A DNA stretch of 64,000 nucleotides from Aved-18 sp964606665 (GCA_964606665.1 CAZSHS010000006.1:86979-150978), one strand, 5' to 3'; positions 53,823 through 63,487 are shown, counted from the stretch's first letter. Translations and numbers: made by a program. The notes: generated by a model from the sequence alone, not told the origin.

Positions 53823-54517
53823 AGTTGTTCTCCGGCGGTTGTTCTATTTTTGTCTAAGGCAAAAGGCATCAAATCGGGTACTGCCGCATCATGCAACACT
53901 CTATAAGCTTTTGCTTCAGCAAGTTTGGTATACATGCTTGCTGGAATGGCTCCTATCCCTAGTATCGCTGCTCCCACTCCTTCAATAAACATTTGCACCA
54001 GACTGAAAAGCACAAGTTCCCAAAATGAATTCTCGGTGCAATACCAGCTAGCCTTAAGTGATTCAATAGGACCGCATTTATATTCGAGCATAAAATACAA
54101 ATAAAACTGCAGTCTAATATAAATGTAAAATCCTGGAGCCAGGAGCACAACGCATCCGATGGCAATAGCGGTATAAAATAATAACGTCGCTCCTAAGTAT
54201 GGAAAAGTAATTGATGCTGGCTGCCAGAGTGTGTTAGAGTCAGGCTTTTCTCCATTTAAAAATTTTAGACAAGCAAGATCTACACCAATTTTGGTGATCA
54301 TGGCAATCCATACAATTGCTATAGTCAAAACAAGCATAACGATAACTTGCTGAAGGCCTTTTGCTACAACTATTTTTGCAACAGCCAGAAGCATAGAAGG
54401 TAAAGCTATTACAAGTCCGGTCAATCCCAAGAGACCTAAATACCGCCAGAAGTTTTTTCTAAACACTTCCCAGGTGGTAGCTAGAGTTTCGTCTAATGAG
54501 AAAACGGAATCAGCCAT
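53819..54517 (-). CDS. Polytopic membrane protein, DUF975-like
   Basis: 232 residues with five or six transmembrane segments. LAPGFYIYIRLQFYLYFMLE followed by GPIESLKASWYCTENSFWEL resembles the conserved region of DUF975/YciC-type and glycerophosphodiesterase-associated membrane domains (LLPGIYLxxRL... then a Leu-Lys-x-Ser-Trp segment). Start ATG has GAGGATTTAAA upstream. Coupled to the exported protein downstream. Function unknown. Confidence 0.7.
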   Translation of the reverse strand: MADSVFSLDETLATTWEVFRKNFWRYLGLLGLTGLVIALPSMLLAVAKIVVAKGLQQVIVMLVLTIAIVWIAMITKIGVDLACLKFLNGEKPDSNTLWQPASITFPYLGATLLFYTAIAIGCVVLLAPGFYIYIRLQFYLYFMLEYKCGPIESLKASWYCTENSFWELVLFSLVQMFIEGVGAAILGIGAIPASMYTKLAEAKAYRVLHDAAVPDLMPFALDKNRTTAGEQL

Positions 54518-54526
54518 TTTAAATCC

Positions 54527-56455
54527 TCAACTTAAGAACATATTGCGCTGATCGTCTTGGGTTGGAGGGACAACTTCAAGCAATTTGCCCCACAAGAAAC
54601 CTTGGCCAAAATGGATACCCAGTTCGCCCAGAACCGGTAGGTCGCCTGCGTTTTCAATCCCTTCTGCTATCATTTCGACCCCCAATGATTTTGCTACATT
54701 AGCGAGTCGTTTGAGCAATCTCACTTTAGTTGGATCTGTGCCTATGCCGTTAACATATTTTCTATCCACTTTAACAATATCCGGCTCAAGTAGTATTAGT
54801 GTTTCTAGCGATGCTCTACCAAAGCCAATGTCGTCTACTGCAATCAGGATTCCGGCATGACGCAAGGCAAGTAAGCGGTCGCGCATATAAGCTGGATCGC
54901 CTATGAAATGCTGTTCACTAATTTCAATACAGAAAACTTTTCCTTCTTTATTAGCTGGAAAAATCGATATCAATTCTTGGGGGTCGGTATCGAGTATGGT
55001 GGAGGGAAAAATATTCAAATGTACACGCATTAAGCTTGCAATATTGCTTGAAAGCTCAGTACACGAGCGCAGACACTGCAAATCTACTTTGGTAAGTATA
55101 TTATTTTCCACGCTCAAGCGAAAAAGGTCGTCAGGACTTTCAAAAGCTCCTTCAGGACCGCGAATGAGCATTTCAAAACCGACTACTTCTTTGGTGCTTA
55201 GATTTACAATTGGTTGATATACCGCTCGGTAACTTTCTTTTGCTAGAAGCTGTTCTATTAGGCTCTGAGTAGTAGTAGCTTCGTGAGTGTTGCGATTGAC
55301 CGAAACCGAATTTTTGCCTGCCTGCTTGCTTCTTTCTAATGCATGGCGAGCTATTTCAATAATATCGTCTTTGCCTTTTACTTCATTTGGCACTGCTGTA
55401 ACGCCAAGACTTAGAGTGATTGGACCGTTTGCTGTTTTAAATTCAGGCACGTCGCTTTCTAAAACAACAATACGCAAGCGTTCTGCAACGCGCATTCCGT
55501 AAGCTAACTGGGTATCAGGAAGCAATACCAGAAACTCATTATCACCAGTGCGAGCCACATGGTCAGAGGGTCTTAGTGTGCCTACAATGCGCTTTGTAAT
55601 TTCGCGTAACACCTTTTCAGCCACAGTGGTGCCTTTCTCTTCTATTATTTTATTGAAGTCGTCGCAAGCCACCATCACTGCAATCAAACTGCCAGTGCCA
55701 CGATTAATTCTGTTCTCTTCCACTTTGAGCACTTGCTCAAGACCCCGCATATTAAGAGCATCTGTAGCAATATCGAGATTGGAAATATGCTCTAATTGCG
55801 CTCTTGCATGGATCAATTCTTCAGTCAGTTCGCCAATACGTTTTGAGTCTGTGCTGTCTTGTCTTTTCTGAGTACTAATAATAAGAATGACGCCAAGTAA
55901 GCCAGCCACCATGATGAAAGCTAGCCAGGGATAAGGTCCTGCTGAAATTAGATTGTTGTATTTGAGAGTACGCTCTTCGACCGCTTTGAATTCTTGTTCT
56001 TGCAATTTTTCTATAGACAATGTGAGAGCTTTGCGGTCATCCATGTGCTGGCCAGACTCATCGAGATTGCGTGCAGCTTCAACTCCTTGAGTTTGTCTCA
56101 CTTTTATAGTTTGGTCGTAACCGGCAAAAACTGTACTCAACTGATTCGATAACTGCCTGACATTTTCACTATATTGTGGGTCGTCTTGACGCATGCCGCG
56201 AAGCATCACAATTTGCTTTTGCAAATTTTCTCTGGCTGTTTTGTAAGCGTCGAGCCAGCGTTTTTCACCGGTTATAATAAAAGACTGATGATTGGCTTCA
56301 GCGTTGCGAAGAGTCTCGTGAGTCATTTCAAGCTGATGAAAAATACTAGTATGTTGATCCAGCCACATTTGAGTGTTCTGGCTTGATGGCACTACATTTA
56401 GTACTAGAAAAAAACTGAGTGAGGACACCACCACTATGGTGATGATGGCATACAA
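54527..56455 (-). CDS. CHASE3-GGDEF-EAL cyclic di-GMP signalling protein
   Basis: 642 residues. One N-terminal transmembrane helix, a CHASE3-like extracytoplasmic sensor (about 25-180, ANHQSFIITGEKRWLDAY), a second helix (WLAFIMVAGLLGVILII), then GGDEF and EAL domains. The GGDEF motif reads R-T-G-D-N-E-F, which is degenerate and probably not a cyclase. The EAL domain has EML in place of EAL but retains the Asn (HLNIFP), Glu (CIEISEQ), Asp pair (AVDDIGFG), Lys (VKVDRK), Glu (AEGIEN) and Gln (FGQGFLWG), so a phosphodiesterase is plausible. TTG at 56455 is the first common start; an ATT in frame at 56475 would give a more normal N-terminus (INANNSKIL). Confidence 0.85.
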   Translation of the reverse strand: MYAIITIVVVSSLSFFLVLNVVPSSQNTQMWLDQHTSIFHQLEMTHETLRNAEANHQSFIITGEKRWLDAYKTARENLQKQIVMLRGMRQDDPQYSENVRQLSNQLSTVFAGYDQTIKVRQTQGVEAARNLDESGQHMDDRKALTLSIEKLQEQEFKAVEERTLKYNNLISAGPYPWLAFIMVAGLLGVILIISTQKRQDSTDSKRIGELTEELIHARAQLEHISNLDIATDALNMRGLEQVLKVEENRINRGTGSLIAVMVACDDFNKIIEEKGTTVAEKVLREITKRIVGTLRPSDHVARTGDNEFLVLLPDTQLAYGMRVAERLRIVVLESDVPEFKTANGPITLSLGVTAVPNEVKGKDDIIEIARHALERSKQAGKNSVSVNRNTHEATTTQSLIEQLLAKESYRAVYQPIVNLSTKEVVGFEMLIRGPEGAFESPDDLFRLSVENNILTKVDLQCLRSCTELSSNIASLMRVHLNIFPSTILDTDPQELISIFPANKEGKVFCIEISEQHFIGDPAYMRDRLLALRHAGILIAVDDIGFGRASLETLILLEPDIVKVDRKYVNGIGTDPTKVRLLKRLANVAKSLGVEMIAEGIENAGDLPVLGELGIHFGQGFLWGKLLEVVPPTQDDQRNMFLS

Positions 56456-56489
56456 AATTTTGCTGTTATTCGCGTTAATGGAATTAGGC

Positions 56490-57623
56490 TCAGCTTAAAT
56501 GGGTCAATATATAAATAACTATTCCCAACACAGCAATTGCTAAAAGGGTCAAAATTAATATACGACCCCTGTCGGTTTGCTGAATATTTGCCTTTTTTAC
56601 AGGCTCTTGATGGGTCGAGACGACCGTTTTTAAGTTATCCTGCGCAGACTGCACCTGACTCAGAGCAATTAGCTCGGGTGTGGTTTTAGCGGCTACATTT
56701 TTTGATTGTTTAATGCTGCCCGTCAGATAATCTTTTATGTCTGATGCTGAATCAGGTCGATTTTCTGGATCTTTATCAAGCAATCGCTCCAGCAAAAGTC
56801 GAATTTGCGGATATTGATTAAAAACACTGTGTGAAAGATCGGGCCTGGCTGTACTTAAGCGATTCATTATTGTTTCAATGGCAGTTTTACCAATCAGTGG
56901 TGGCTGTCCGCAGAACATCTCATAAATTATGCAGCCAAGTGAATAAAAATCACTTCTATGGTCTACGCTAAAGCCTCGTGCTTGCTCCGGGCTCATATAA
57001 GCCGGGGTTCCAAGCGCTTCTCCCGGAACTGAGATAGCGATATTATCGCCTGCAATGAATTTTGCCAGACCAAAATCAAGCAGGATAGCTCTCTTTTGAC
57101 CATTTTCATTTACTATCATGATATTGCCCGGTTTCAAATCTCGATGCATCACATTTTTGCCGTGAGCGTGCATAAGTGCATCGCAAATCTGATTCAAAAT
57201 AGAAATTGCTTCGTGAATTGGCAAAGCATTGCGCTTCATGTGCGAACTCAGTGTTTCGCCTTCAATTAAATCCATAACCATATACGGTATCGAATCTTTG
57301 AAAATGCCAAAATCATGAATGGTTATGACATTGGGATGATTTAGATTGGCTGCCGCTTTGGCTTCTCGTTGAAAACGCATTAAAGATGAGCGAGTAGAAT
57401 TATTAGTGTCTGAATTTTCGATGCCTTTTAAGTCCATTAAAACCTTGATGGCAACAAATTTATCCAGAATTAGATGCTTGGCTCTATAGACCATGCCGAC
57501 ATTTCCAGCACCCAGTTTGTCAATGATTTGATATTTGCTGTCGAAAATGTCTCCTATTTTGACATCTTCAGGAGACTCGAGGCTTTTGTGCTGTCCAGAA
57601 AAATTGTCTTTTGAAATAGTCAA
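56490..57623 (-). CDS. Ser/Thr protein kinase with C-terminal membrane anchor
   Basis: 377 residues. Hanks-type kinase: Gly loop GAGNVGMVYRAKH, Lys K60 in VAIKVL, catalytic H160-R-D-L-K-P-G-N, D183-F-G and APE-like SPEQARGF. The C-terminus is a single hydrophobic helix (ILILTLLAIAVLGIVIYIL), i.e. a tail anchor with no external sensor domain, unlike PknB. Starts with TTG. It is followed in the same direction by the GGDEF-EAL gene, whose frame opens right after this stop. Confidence 0.9.
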   Translation of the reverse strand: MTISKDNFSGQHKSLESPEDVKIGDIFDSKYQIIDKLGAGNVGMVYRAKHLILDKFVAIKVLMDLKGIENSDTNNSTRSSLMRFQREAKAAANLNHPNVITIHDFGIFKDSIPYMVMDLIEGETLSSHMKRNALPIHEAISILNQICDALMHAHGKNVMHRDLKPGNIMIVNENGQKRAILLDFGLAKFIAGDNIAISVPGEALGTPAYMSPEQARGFSVDHRSDFYSLGCIIYEMFCGQPPLIGKTAIETIMNRLSTARPDLSHSVFNQYPQIRLLLERLLDKDPENRPDSASDIKDYLTGSIKQSKNVAAKTTPELIALSQVQSAQDNLKTVVSTHQEPVKKANIQQTDRGRILILTLLAIAVLGIVIYILTHLS

Positions 57624-57696
57624 AACGAGATACCTGTGCTTAGTGTCTTACTAAGCTTATTACTAAGTTTATGAACACTAAAACTTCTAAACGTTA

Positions 57697-57720
57697 TCGG
57701 ACACCATTTCTGGTGCCCGA
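57697..57720 (-). terminator. Possible terminator after glnN
   Basis: A 10-bp stem (one G-U pair) with a GAAA loop on the minus strand, between the glnN stop (57744) and the kinase start (57623). There is no strong U run after it, so it may be an attenuating or processing hairpin instead. Confidence 0.45.
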
Positions 57721-57743
57721 CAAATTTCTTTTTCACGTTTTTT

Positions 57744-60017
57744 TTAGAACAGATAGAGCAATTCGCGGAATTTAGGTAACGGCCAGAGCGAATCGTCTAC
57801 ATACAATTCGAGCTCATCCACAGCCGCTCTAACTTCATTCATGGCGGGAATTACTTGTTCTTGGCAGAATTTAGCAAGTAACACTTGATCCGCATCTTCG
57901 CCATGTCCAGCACCAGGTCCGCCCGATGAAGGAGCGATAATGTTGTCCATGGTTTCAAGCGCATACTGCAAGTCATTTACTCTTTGCACAAATGTGCGTA
58001 AGAATCCTTCTTGACCTGCTATATTGCCACCGCCTATAGCGGCTTTGGTTTGCAGAATGGTTGTTGCCAGTCTGTTTTGATATTCTAAGCAAGCAGGCAT
58101 AATTATTGTGGTGGCTATGTTTCTAGTCAATTGCCATTCGATATTTATGGTCTTGCAGAAATTGGCGGCCCTTACGTTATAGCGTGCAACCAATTCTTGC
58201 TCAGTGAATACATTGTATTTTTTGAATAGTGCTTTGGTCTCGTCTTTAACTAACTCAGGCAATGACTCGATTGTATTTCTCAGATTAGGCAAACCGCGTT
58301 TGGCTGCTTCCTCTTGCCAGTCGCTTGAATAATTGTCACCACTGAAAATGATGCGCTTATTGTCTTTGAGTACATTGCGCACAACTTGTTCGGCCGCTTT
58401 GACAGGGTCTGAGCCCCTATCAATTATTTTTTTGATTTCGTCGTACATGTAATCCATAGACTCAGCCATCATGGTATTAAGTACGGTGTTGGGGAAGAAA
58501 ATGGACATACTGGATCCAATGGCGCGAAACTCAAACTTATTGCCTGTGAAAGCAAATGGTGAAGTGCGGTTGCGGTCTGAATTATCTTTTGGAATATCAG
58601 GTAAAGTTGCCACTCCAAACTGCACCATTTGAGGGCTGCTTGCAGATTTTTCTTTGCCTTCGCTAATTTCATCTACAACTCGTGTCAGTCCCTCGCCTAG
58701 ATAAACGCTCATAATTGCAGGCGGTGCTTCATTTGCACCAAGACGCAGGTCGTTGCCAGCGCTTGCAATACTTGCTCTCAGCAGTCCACCATATGTATTC
58801 ATACAGCGAATCACTGCCGTCAACATAACTAGAAACTGAACGTTTTCTTGCGGTGTATGACCTGGGTCGAGCAAGTTATTTCCTTGATCATCGCTAAGCG
58901 ACCAGTTGTTGTGTTTACCACTTCCGTTTACGCCACTGAATGGCTTCTCATGAAAGAGACAGCGCAAACCGTGTTTTTGAGCAATTTTGCGAAATACTTC
59001 CATCAAAAGCATGTTGTGATCGATGGCAGTATTAGCAGATTCAAAAATTGGGGCTACTTCAAACTGTGCTGGAGCTACTTCGTTGTGACGTGTTTTTACA
59101 GGTACGCCAAGCTTATACAGTTCTGCTTCGCAATCCATCATAAAGGCAAGTACTCTATCTTTGATAGAGCCCCAATAATGGTCTTCCATCTCCTGACCTT
59201 TTGGTGGTCTTGCGCCAAACAAAGCGCGACCGCTGTAAATGATGTCTGGACGAGCCAAGTAAAAAGCATCATCAATCAGAAAATATTCTTGCTCGGCGCC
59301 AACTGTGCTGCTGATGCGTTTGACATTGCCACCAACTAGGTTGGCCAGACGTACACCAGTATCATTTAAGGCTTGAAGTGAGCGCAACAAGGGTGTCTTC
59401 TCGTCCAGTGCTTCTCCACCAAACGAACAAAATACAGTGGGAATACAAAGCGTTTTTCCATTTGCACTTTCCATTAGAAAAGCTGGGCTGGTTGGATCCC
59501 AACCGGTGTAACCGCGAGCTTCGAATGTAGAGCGCATTCCGCCTGATGGGAAAGAGGACGCGTCAGGTTCGCCCTGAATAAGAAACTTACCTGAAAATTC
59601 GATTAAGGCACCACCCTCGGTGGCGGTACCGGCTAGAAAGGCGTCATGCTTTTCTGCTGTAGAGCCAGTCATTGGGTGAAACCAGTGAGTGAAGTGAGTG
59701 GCACCACGGGCGATTGCCCAGTCTTTCATGGCGTTTGCCACCACATCGGCAATAGTGGGATCGAGAGCTTCTCCCTGGTCAATACATCGTAACAAAGTCT
59801 TGTAGACTTGTTTTGGCAACAAAGTGCGCATTACATTTCGGTTGAAAACATTTGCGCCGAATATCTCGTCGAGCGGTGTTTCTTCGTAATTTACAGAGCT
59901 TGTCACTGGTTGTCTTGCCTTCATTGTGTTCATTGCGTCAAATCGAGCCCTTGCCTGCTGCGATCCGCTTCTCCCTACAAAACTTAGTTTATTATTCGGA
60001 TCTATATTCACTGCCAT
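57744..60017 (-). CDS. glnN: Glutamine synthetase type III
   Basis: 757 residues, the long type III form. It makes glutamine from glutamate, ammonia and ATP as a large oligomer. The N-terminus (EIFGANVFNRNVMRTLLPKQ) and regions THWFHPMTGSTAEKHD, TRHNEVAPAQFEVAPIFE and HEKPFSGVNGSGKHNNWS are typical of the class. ATG at 60017 has AAGGAG upstream. Type III enzymes lack the adenylylation control of type I. The gene stands alone between yjbQ and the kinase. Confidence 0.95.
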   Translation of the reverse strand: MAVNIDPNNKLSFVGRSGSQQARARFDAMNTMKARQPVTSSVNYEETPLDEIFGANVFNRNVMRTLLPKQVYKTLLRCIDQGEALDPTIADVVANAMKDWAIARGATHFTHWFHPMTGSTAEKHDAFLAGTATEGGALIEFSGKFLIQGEPDASSFPSGGMRSTFEARGYTGWDPTSPAFLMESANGKTLCIPTVFCSFGGEALDEKTPLLRSLQALNDTGVRLANLVGGNVKRISSTVGAEQEYFLIDDAFYLARPDIIYSGRALFGARPPKGQEMEDHYWGSIKDRVLAFMMDCEAELYKLGVPVKTRHNEVAPAQFEVAPIFESANTAIDHNMLLMEVFRKIAQKHGLRCLFHEKPFSGVNGSGKHNNWSLSDDQGNNLLDPGHTPQENVQFLVMLTAVIRCMNTYGGLLRASIASAGNDLRLGANEAPPAIMSVYLGEGLTRVVDEISEGKEKSASSPQMVQFGVATLPDIPKDNSDRNRTSPFAFTGNKFEFRAIGSSMSIFFPNTVLNTMMAESMDYMYDEIKKIIDRGSDPVKAAEQVVRNVLKDNKRIIFSGDNYSSDWQEEAAKRGLPNLRNTIESLPELVKDETKALFKKYNVFTEQELVARYNVRAANFCKTINIEWQLTRNIATTIIMPACLEYQNRLATTILQTKAAIGGGNIAGQEGFLRTFVQRVNDLQYALETMDNIIAPSSGGPGAGHGEDADQVLLAKFCQEQVIPAMNEVRAAVDELELYVDDSLWPLPKFRELLYLF

Positions 60018-60109
60018 TTAGAAAGCTCCTTCTTAAGCCGCAATAGAAATGCTACATGCTGTCCACGTACTGTTGGTATAAAGATTTCGCAAAGAATTCA
60101 ACATATCTG

Positions 60110-60541
60110 TTAGATACCTAGTGCTTTCAAGATGACACGTTTTTTTCGTTGTCCATCAAACTCTGCGTAAAAAATCTGTTCCCAAGGTCCTAAATCCAAT
60201 TTGCCTTCGGTCACTGGAACCATTACCTGATGATTTATTAAGATGCGCTTCAAATGAGCGTCACCATTGTCTTCGCCCGTTTTGTGATGTTGATATCCAG
60301 GATTGACTGGAGCAATTTTTTCAAGCCATTCATCAATATCGTGAATCAAACCGTTTTCCCAGTCGTTGATATATACACCGGCTGTGATGTGCATAGCCGA
60401 GACCAGAATGAAACCTTCTTGAATGCCAGACTCCTGGCAGAACTGGGCAACTTCGTCGGTAATACGAATATAGTCGCGTCTGTTTTTGGTGTTGAACCAC
60501 AAATATTTAGTGTGCGCCTGCAGCGCCTCAGTGGCTTTCAT
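60110..60541 (-). CDS. yjbQ: YjbQ family protein (UPF0047)
   Basis: 143 residues. Conserved elements are MHITAGVYINDWENGL, YQHHKTGEDNGDAHLKRIL and PWEQIFYAEFDGQRKKRV. Family members are small, compact proteins; some have thiamine-phosphate synthase activity. Start ATG follows GAGGTATCC. Cytoplasmic. Confidence 0.92.
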   Translation of the reverse strand: MKATEALQAHTKYLWFNTKNRRDYIRITDEVAQFCQESGIQEGFILVSAMHITAGVYINDWENGLIHDIDEWLEKIAPVNPGYQHHKTGEDNGDAHLKRILINHQVMVPVTEGKLDLGPWEQIFYAEFDGQRKKRVILKALGI

Positions 60542-60611
60542 TAAGGATACCTCGCCAAAAAGATGCCGCTATTTTAGCAAATAGCCTCAACACAGGGGCG
60601 AAATATTAAGC

Positions 60612-61670
60612 CTAGCACTGACTGAGCTTTTCTTTTGCTTCGCTGCAGGTCGGATCGACACTAAGAGCCTTTTTGTATGCGTCTTTTGCTTCTTCAACCT
60701 TGCCAAGTTTTTTATAAATATTGCCAAGATGCACCCACAGTGTGGATTGTTTAGGCTCTAAATCGCAAGCTTTGCGAAATGCTTCTTCAGCCTGGTCGAG
60801 ATTACCTTTAGACTCAGCCATCCAGCCCAAATCTACATGTAGGGCGATTACGTCTGGTCTTAGTTTTACCGCTTCTTCCATACTGGTCAAAGCCTGATCT
60901 TCTTTACCGTCCTTGGCTAATAGGAAGGCATAGTCAGCTCTTGCATAAGGGTCGCTTGGATCCAGGTCGAATGCTTCTTTATAATATTTTTCGGCTTCTG
61001 TAAAATTGTTTTCGCTAGCATAAGAGAATGCAATAGAGCGAGTGATAACGGGATCTGCAGGGTCATAATTGCGGGCTTGCATCAATTCTTCAATTGCTTC
61101 TTTCCACTTCATTTTGCCGGCATACTCAACACCTTCGTTGTAATGCACAGTAGAGGCGTCTTCTGTTAACTTCTCTTTCTGTTCTTCAGTTAAAGCGACT
61201 GGCTCTGCCGCGCCGACTACAATCAAAAGCTCAGCTAGTGAGCGTCCGAGGTGTCCTTGCATTAATGCAACAAGACAATAATCGCGGTGGGCTACTTTCA
61301 TGTCGGGCACGCAATTTACTGCCGCACGCAGCTCTACATCGGCCAATTTCCATTTCCATTTTGAAGAATAAGCCTTGGCTTTTTTCCAATGATCTGTACC
61401 TTCGTACATCTGTAGGGCTTTTTCTTTTTCTTCGTCGGCTTCTATTTTTTCGTCGTCAACGGTAACTTCTTGGGCTGCAGCTTCTACTTTAGATGCATCT
61501 TTGACTTCACCCTTTTTGTCTCTAAACTGTGGTGCTACGAATTTCGCTGCACCGCAAGTCTTCTTTTCTTCATCGGCTGCATAAGAGGGTGCAGACACAT
61601 TCAGAAGCCCAACTACCGACACCATACTTAGTGTCACGCTCATAGCTTTGTTGTTAAATCTGGCTTTCAC
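60612..61670 (-). CDS. Exported TPR protein
   Basis: 352 residues with a signal peptide (MSVTLSMVSVVGLLNVSAPSYA) and at least four TPR repeats in the C-terminal two thirds (for example DPYARADYAFLLAKDGKEDQ, then HVDLGWMAESKGNLDQAEEA and WVHLGNIYKKLGKVEEAKDA). An acidic, Glu/Lys-rich segment lies after the signal. TPRs usually bind peptides or partner proteins. 33 bases downstream of lpxI in the same direction, so perhaps co-transcribed. Function unknown. Confidence 0.8.
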   Translation of the reverse strand: MKARFNNKAMSVTLSMVSVVGLLNVSAPSYAADEEKKTCGAAKFVAPQFRDKKGEVKDASKVEAAAQEVTVDDEKIEADEEKEKALQMYEGTDHWKKAKAYSSKWKWKLADVELRAAVNCVPDMKVAHRDYCLVALMQGHLGRSLAELLIVVGAAEPVALTEEQKEKLTEDASTVHYNEGVEYAGKMKWKEAIEELMQARNYDPADPVITRSIAFSYASENNFTEAEKYYKEAFDLDPSDPYARADYAFLLAKDGKEDQALTSMEEAVKLRPDVIALHVDLGWMAESKGNLDQAEEAFRKACDLEPKQSTLWVHLGNIYKKLGKVEEAKDAYKKALSVDPTCSEAKEKLSQC

Positions 61671-61702
61671 TGTCTCTACCTCTTACCTAATTGTATCTAT
61701 TT

Positions 61703-62554
61703 TCAGACGGCAACTATCACTATTTCGTTCCGATCGGCAAATTCAATCATCGCCTGCTCATCTACCATCAAAATTTGTCCCGCCTCAATAGCGAGCACTC
61801 CACCTGGTTTGGACCCGATCATTGCTTGCAGGGTACTCATTCCAACTGTGGGAATATCAAAGCGTTGGTCTTGAATTGGGCGCGCTACCTTGATTACAGT
61901 GACTGGACCTTTATTGATTTGCACTGCTCTTTGAATAGTGCGATCAGTCCCTTCTGCGGCCTCGACTGCAATGACCATGCGATCGTAGACTACAAGGGTT
62001 TGACCAATCTCCAGTCGCGCCGACTCTTTGGCAATTTTAAATCCAAAATCGATGTCGGCATATTGAAATGCATCTGGCTTATTCTTAGTCAGAACTCCGA
62101 CTTCTTGATACAAATGGCTGAGAAACTCGGTCTGGGTCAAGACTTTGAAGCCTTCAAGCTCCATCCAATCGCCAATATGACGCTGGATTGTGTCATCTTT
62201 AAAATCAGGTAATCGACTCAGCTCGCGAATTGCAACCCAATCGATTTTGGTCATATTTTTGAGCATATCGAGCTTGGGCACTTTGCCGCAAAAGACGACC
62301 GAATCGCATTTGTTTTCACGCAATAGTTTTAAATTGCGACCAATTTGACCAGGAAAAATTTCGTAAACTTGCTCAGAATGAGGCGTTAAGCGTGCTTTCG
62401 CTTCTGCGCTCATTGCTAGCGATACGACCACCATACCCTTTTCTACGGCGCGTTTCGCCAGTAACTCGGGCAATTTTCCATCTCCTGCAATTACGCCAAG
62501 GCGCTTGCAGGCGGTACTTTGTGCAGAACTAGTATTTTGGGTCAATGTTTGCAT
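61703..62554 (-). CDS. lpxI: UDP-2,3-diacylglucosamine diphosphatase LpxI
   Basis: 283 residues from the ATG at 62554 (a TTG two codons earlier is also possible). Hydrolyses UDP-2,3-diacylglucosamine to lipid X in lipid A synthesis. Motifs: GVIAGDGKLPELLAKRA, the FPGQIGRNLKLLRENKCDSV segment, CGKVPKLDML, and the C-terminal RFDIPTVGMSTLQAM, all typical of LpxI rather than LpxH. It implies an LPS-containing outer membrane. Confidence 0.9.
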   Translation of the reverse strand: MQTLTQNTSSAQSTACKRLGVIAGDGKLPELLAKRAVEKGMVVVSLAMSAEAKARLTPHSEQVYEIFPGQIGRNLKLLRENKCDSVVFCGKVPKLDMLKNMTKIDWVAIRELSRLPDFKDDTIQRHIGDWMELEGFKVLTQTEFLSHLYQEVGVLTKNKPDAFQYADIDFGFKIAKESARLEIGQTLVVYDRMVIAVEAAEGTDRTIQRAVQINKGPVTVIKVARPIQDQRFDIPTVGMSTLQAMIGSKPGGVLAIEAGQILMVDEQAMIEFADRNEIVIVAV

Positions 62555-62676
62555 GCTCAATTCGGGTTATGTAGACTCGACGCAGTGTCAAAGGCACTCT
62601 CGTTAGAAATCTAACATTTCTTGGCAGCCCGGTCCTTTCCACCATTTAAACTGTAGCGAATAGCTCAGGTAAATAG

Positions 62677-62716
62677 GGTTAGACTGGGAAATTTATCAGG
62701 TGTTTTCCCCCTAACC
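62677..62716. other. Imperfect inverted repeat upstream of an exported-protein gene
   Basis: GGTTAGACTGGGAAA and TTTTCCCCCTAACC form a stem with mismatches around an 11-base loop, about 60 bases before a promoter-like element. Could be a regulator site or an RNA hairpin. Purely structural evidence. Confidence 0.4.
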
Positions 62717-62772
62717 AAGATAGGGAAAACGTGGTATTCAGCGTCTGTTGGCATTTTTACTTGGCGTTTTGC

Positions 62773-62801
62773 TTGACATGGGGCTTTTTTGGGGATAAAA
62801 C
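62773..62801 (+). promoter_or_regulatory. Sigma-70-type promoter
   Basis: TTGACA (62773-62778), 17-base spacer and TAAAAC (62796-62801), about 40 bases upstream of the exported-protein start at 62843. The -35 is perfect; the -10 is a weaker match. Confidence 0.6.
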
Positions 62802-62842
62802 AGATCTAAGGTAGATATTTCAGTATGTTGAGGATTGGCGTC

Positions 62843-63469
62843 ATGCCGGAGTTCCGGATCAAATTATCAAGTTTTACAATGGCATCTGTTTTGTGCCTTT
62901 ATGCTTCTTCCTTGGCATCACCTGCTTTTGCCGATTATTCTCGGGGCGCAGACCCAAATATGGGTCATTTTTATATGGCACGTCAGCAAATTCAAATTAC
63001 CGACGATTCGCCTGTGATCAACTATAAGGGCGGTGATCCAGCCCAGCAGCAACAGAATAATCCAATGGCTCAGCAAAAACGTCCAGCGCCACTGCCAAAA
63101 GCTGGTTTCAACGCTTATACGCCACCGCCTCAAGCGTCGGGCTACAATCCCAATTTGCCTTCAGTCGAAAATGGAGTACCCAGACGCGAATTGCCTTCCG
63201 CAGGTCCGGCGCTAAATCATGGTGATGGTGCAAAACACGGTCCTAAGAGCAAACAAGCCAAAGCTGGTTCGCTAAAACCAGGAGCTGGCGGTAAACAAGC
63301 GACTGCAAACGCTGGTGGTTTCAATGGTCCGACCAAAACGTATGCTCCATACAAAGGTTACGACCCCAACAATTCACCTATAAGTAGTCCGTATTCTGCT
63401 TCAAGTTCAAATAACCAACAAGTAAAGACCAAGGTTCGCGGAGCTTTGACTTTTGGTCGAGGAAAATAG
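62843..63469 (+). CDS. Exported Gln/Asn/Pro-rich low-complexity protein
   Basis: 208 residues from the chosen ATG. Signal peptide (SFTMASVLCLYASSLASPAFA), then a low-complexity chain rich in Gln, Asn, Pro, Gly and Ala with a basic C-terminus (KVRGALTFGRGK). No folded domain is apparent. The frame is open from 62825 (TTG), but the ATG at 62843 has GAGG at 9-base spacing. It may be a surface or matrix component; function unknown. Confidence 0.65.
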   Translation: MPEFRIKLSSFTMASVLCLYASSLASPAFADYSRGADPNMGHFYMARQQIQITDDSPVINYKGGDPAQQQQNNPMAQQKRPAPLPKAGFNAYTPPPQASGYNPNLPSVENGVPRRELPSAGPALNHGDGAKHGPKSKQAKAGSLKPGAGGKQATANAGGFNGPTKTYAPYKGYDPNNSPISSPYSASSSNNQQVKTKVRGALTFGRGK

Positions 63470-63487
63470 TTTGCACTTGAGTAACAA

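Noticed and set aside
58848..59339. 163-aa open frame antisense to glnN
   Set aside because: Contained in a complete, conserved glutamine synthetase gene.
61691..62212. 173-aa open frame antisense to lpxI
   Set aside because: Contained in a conserved gene; no independent support.
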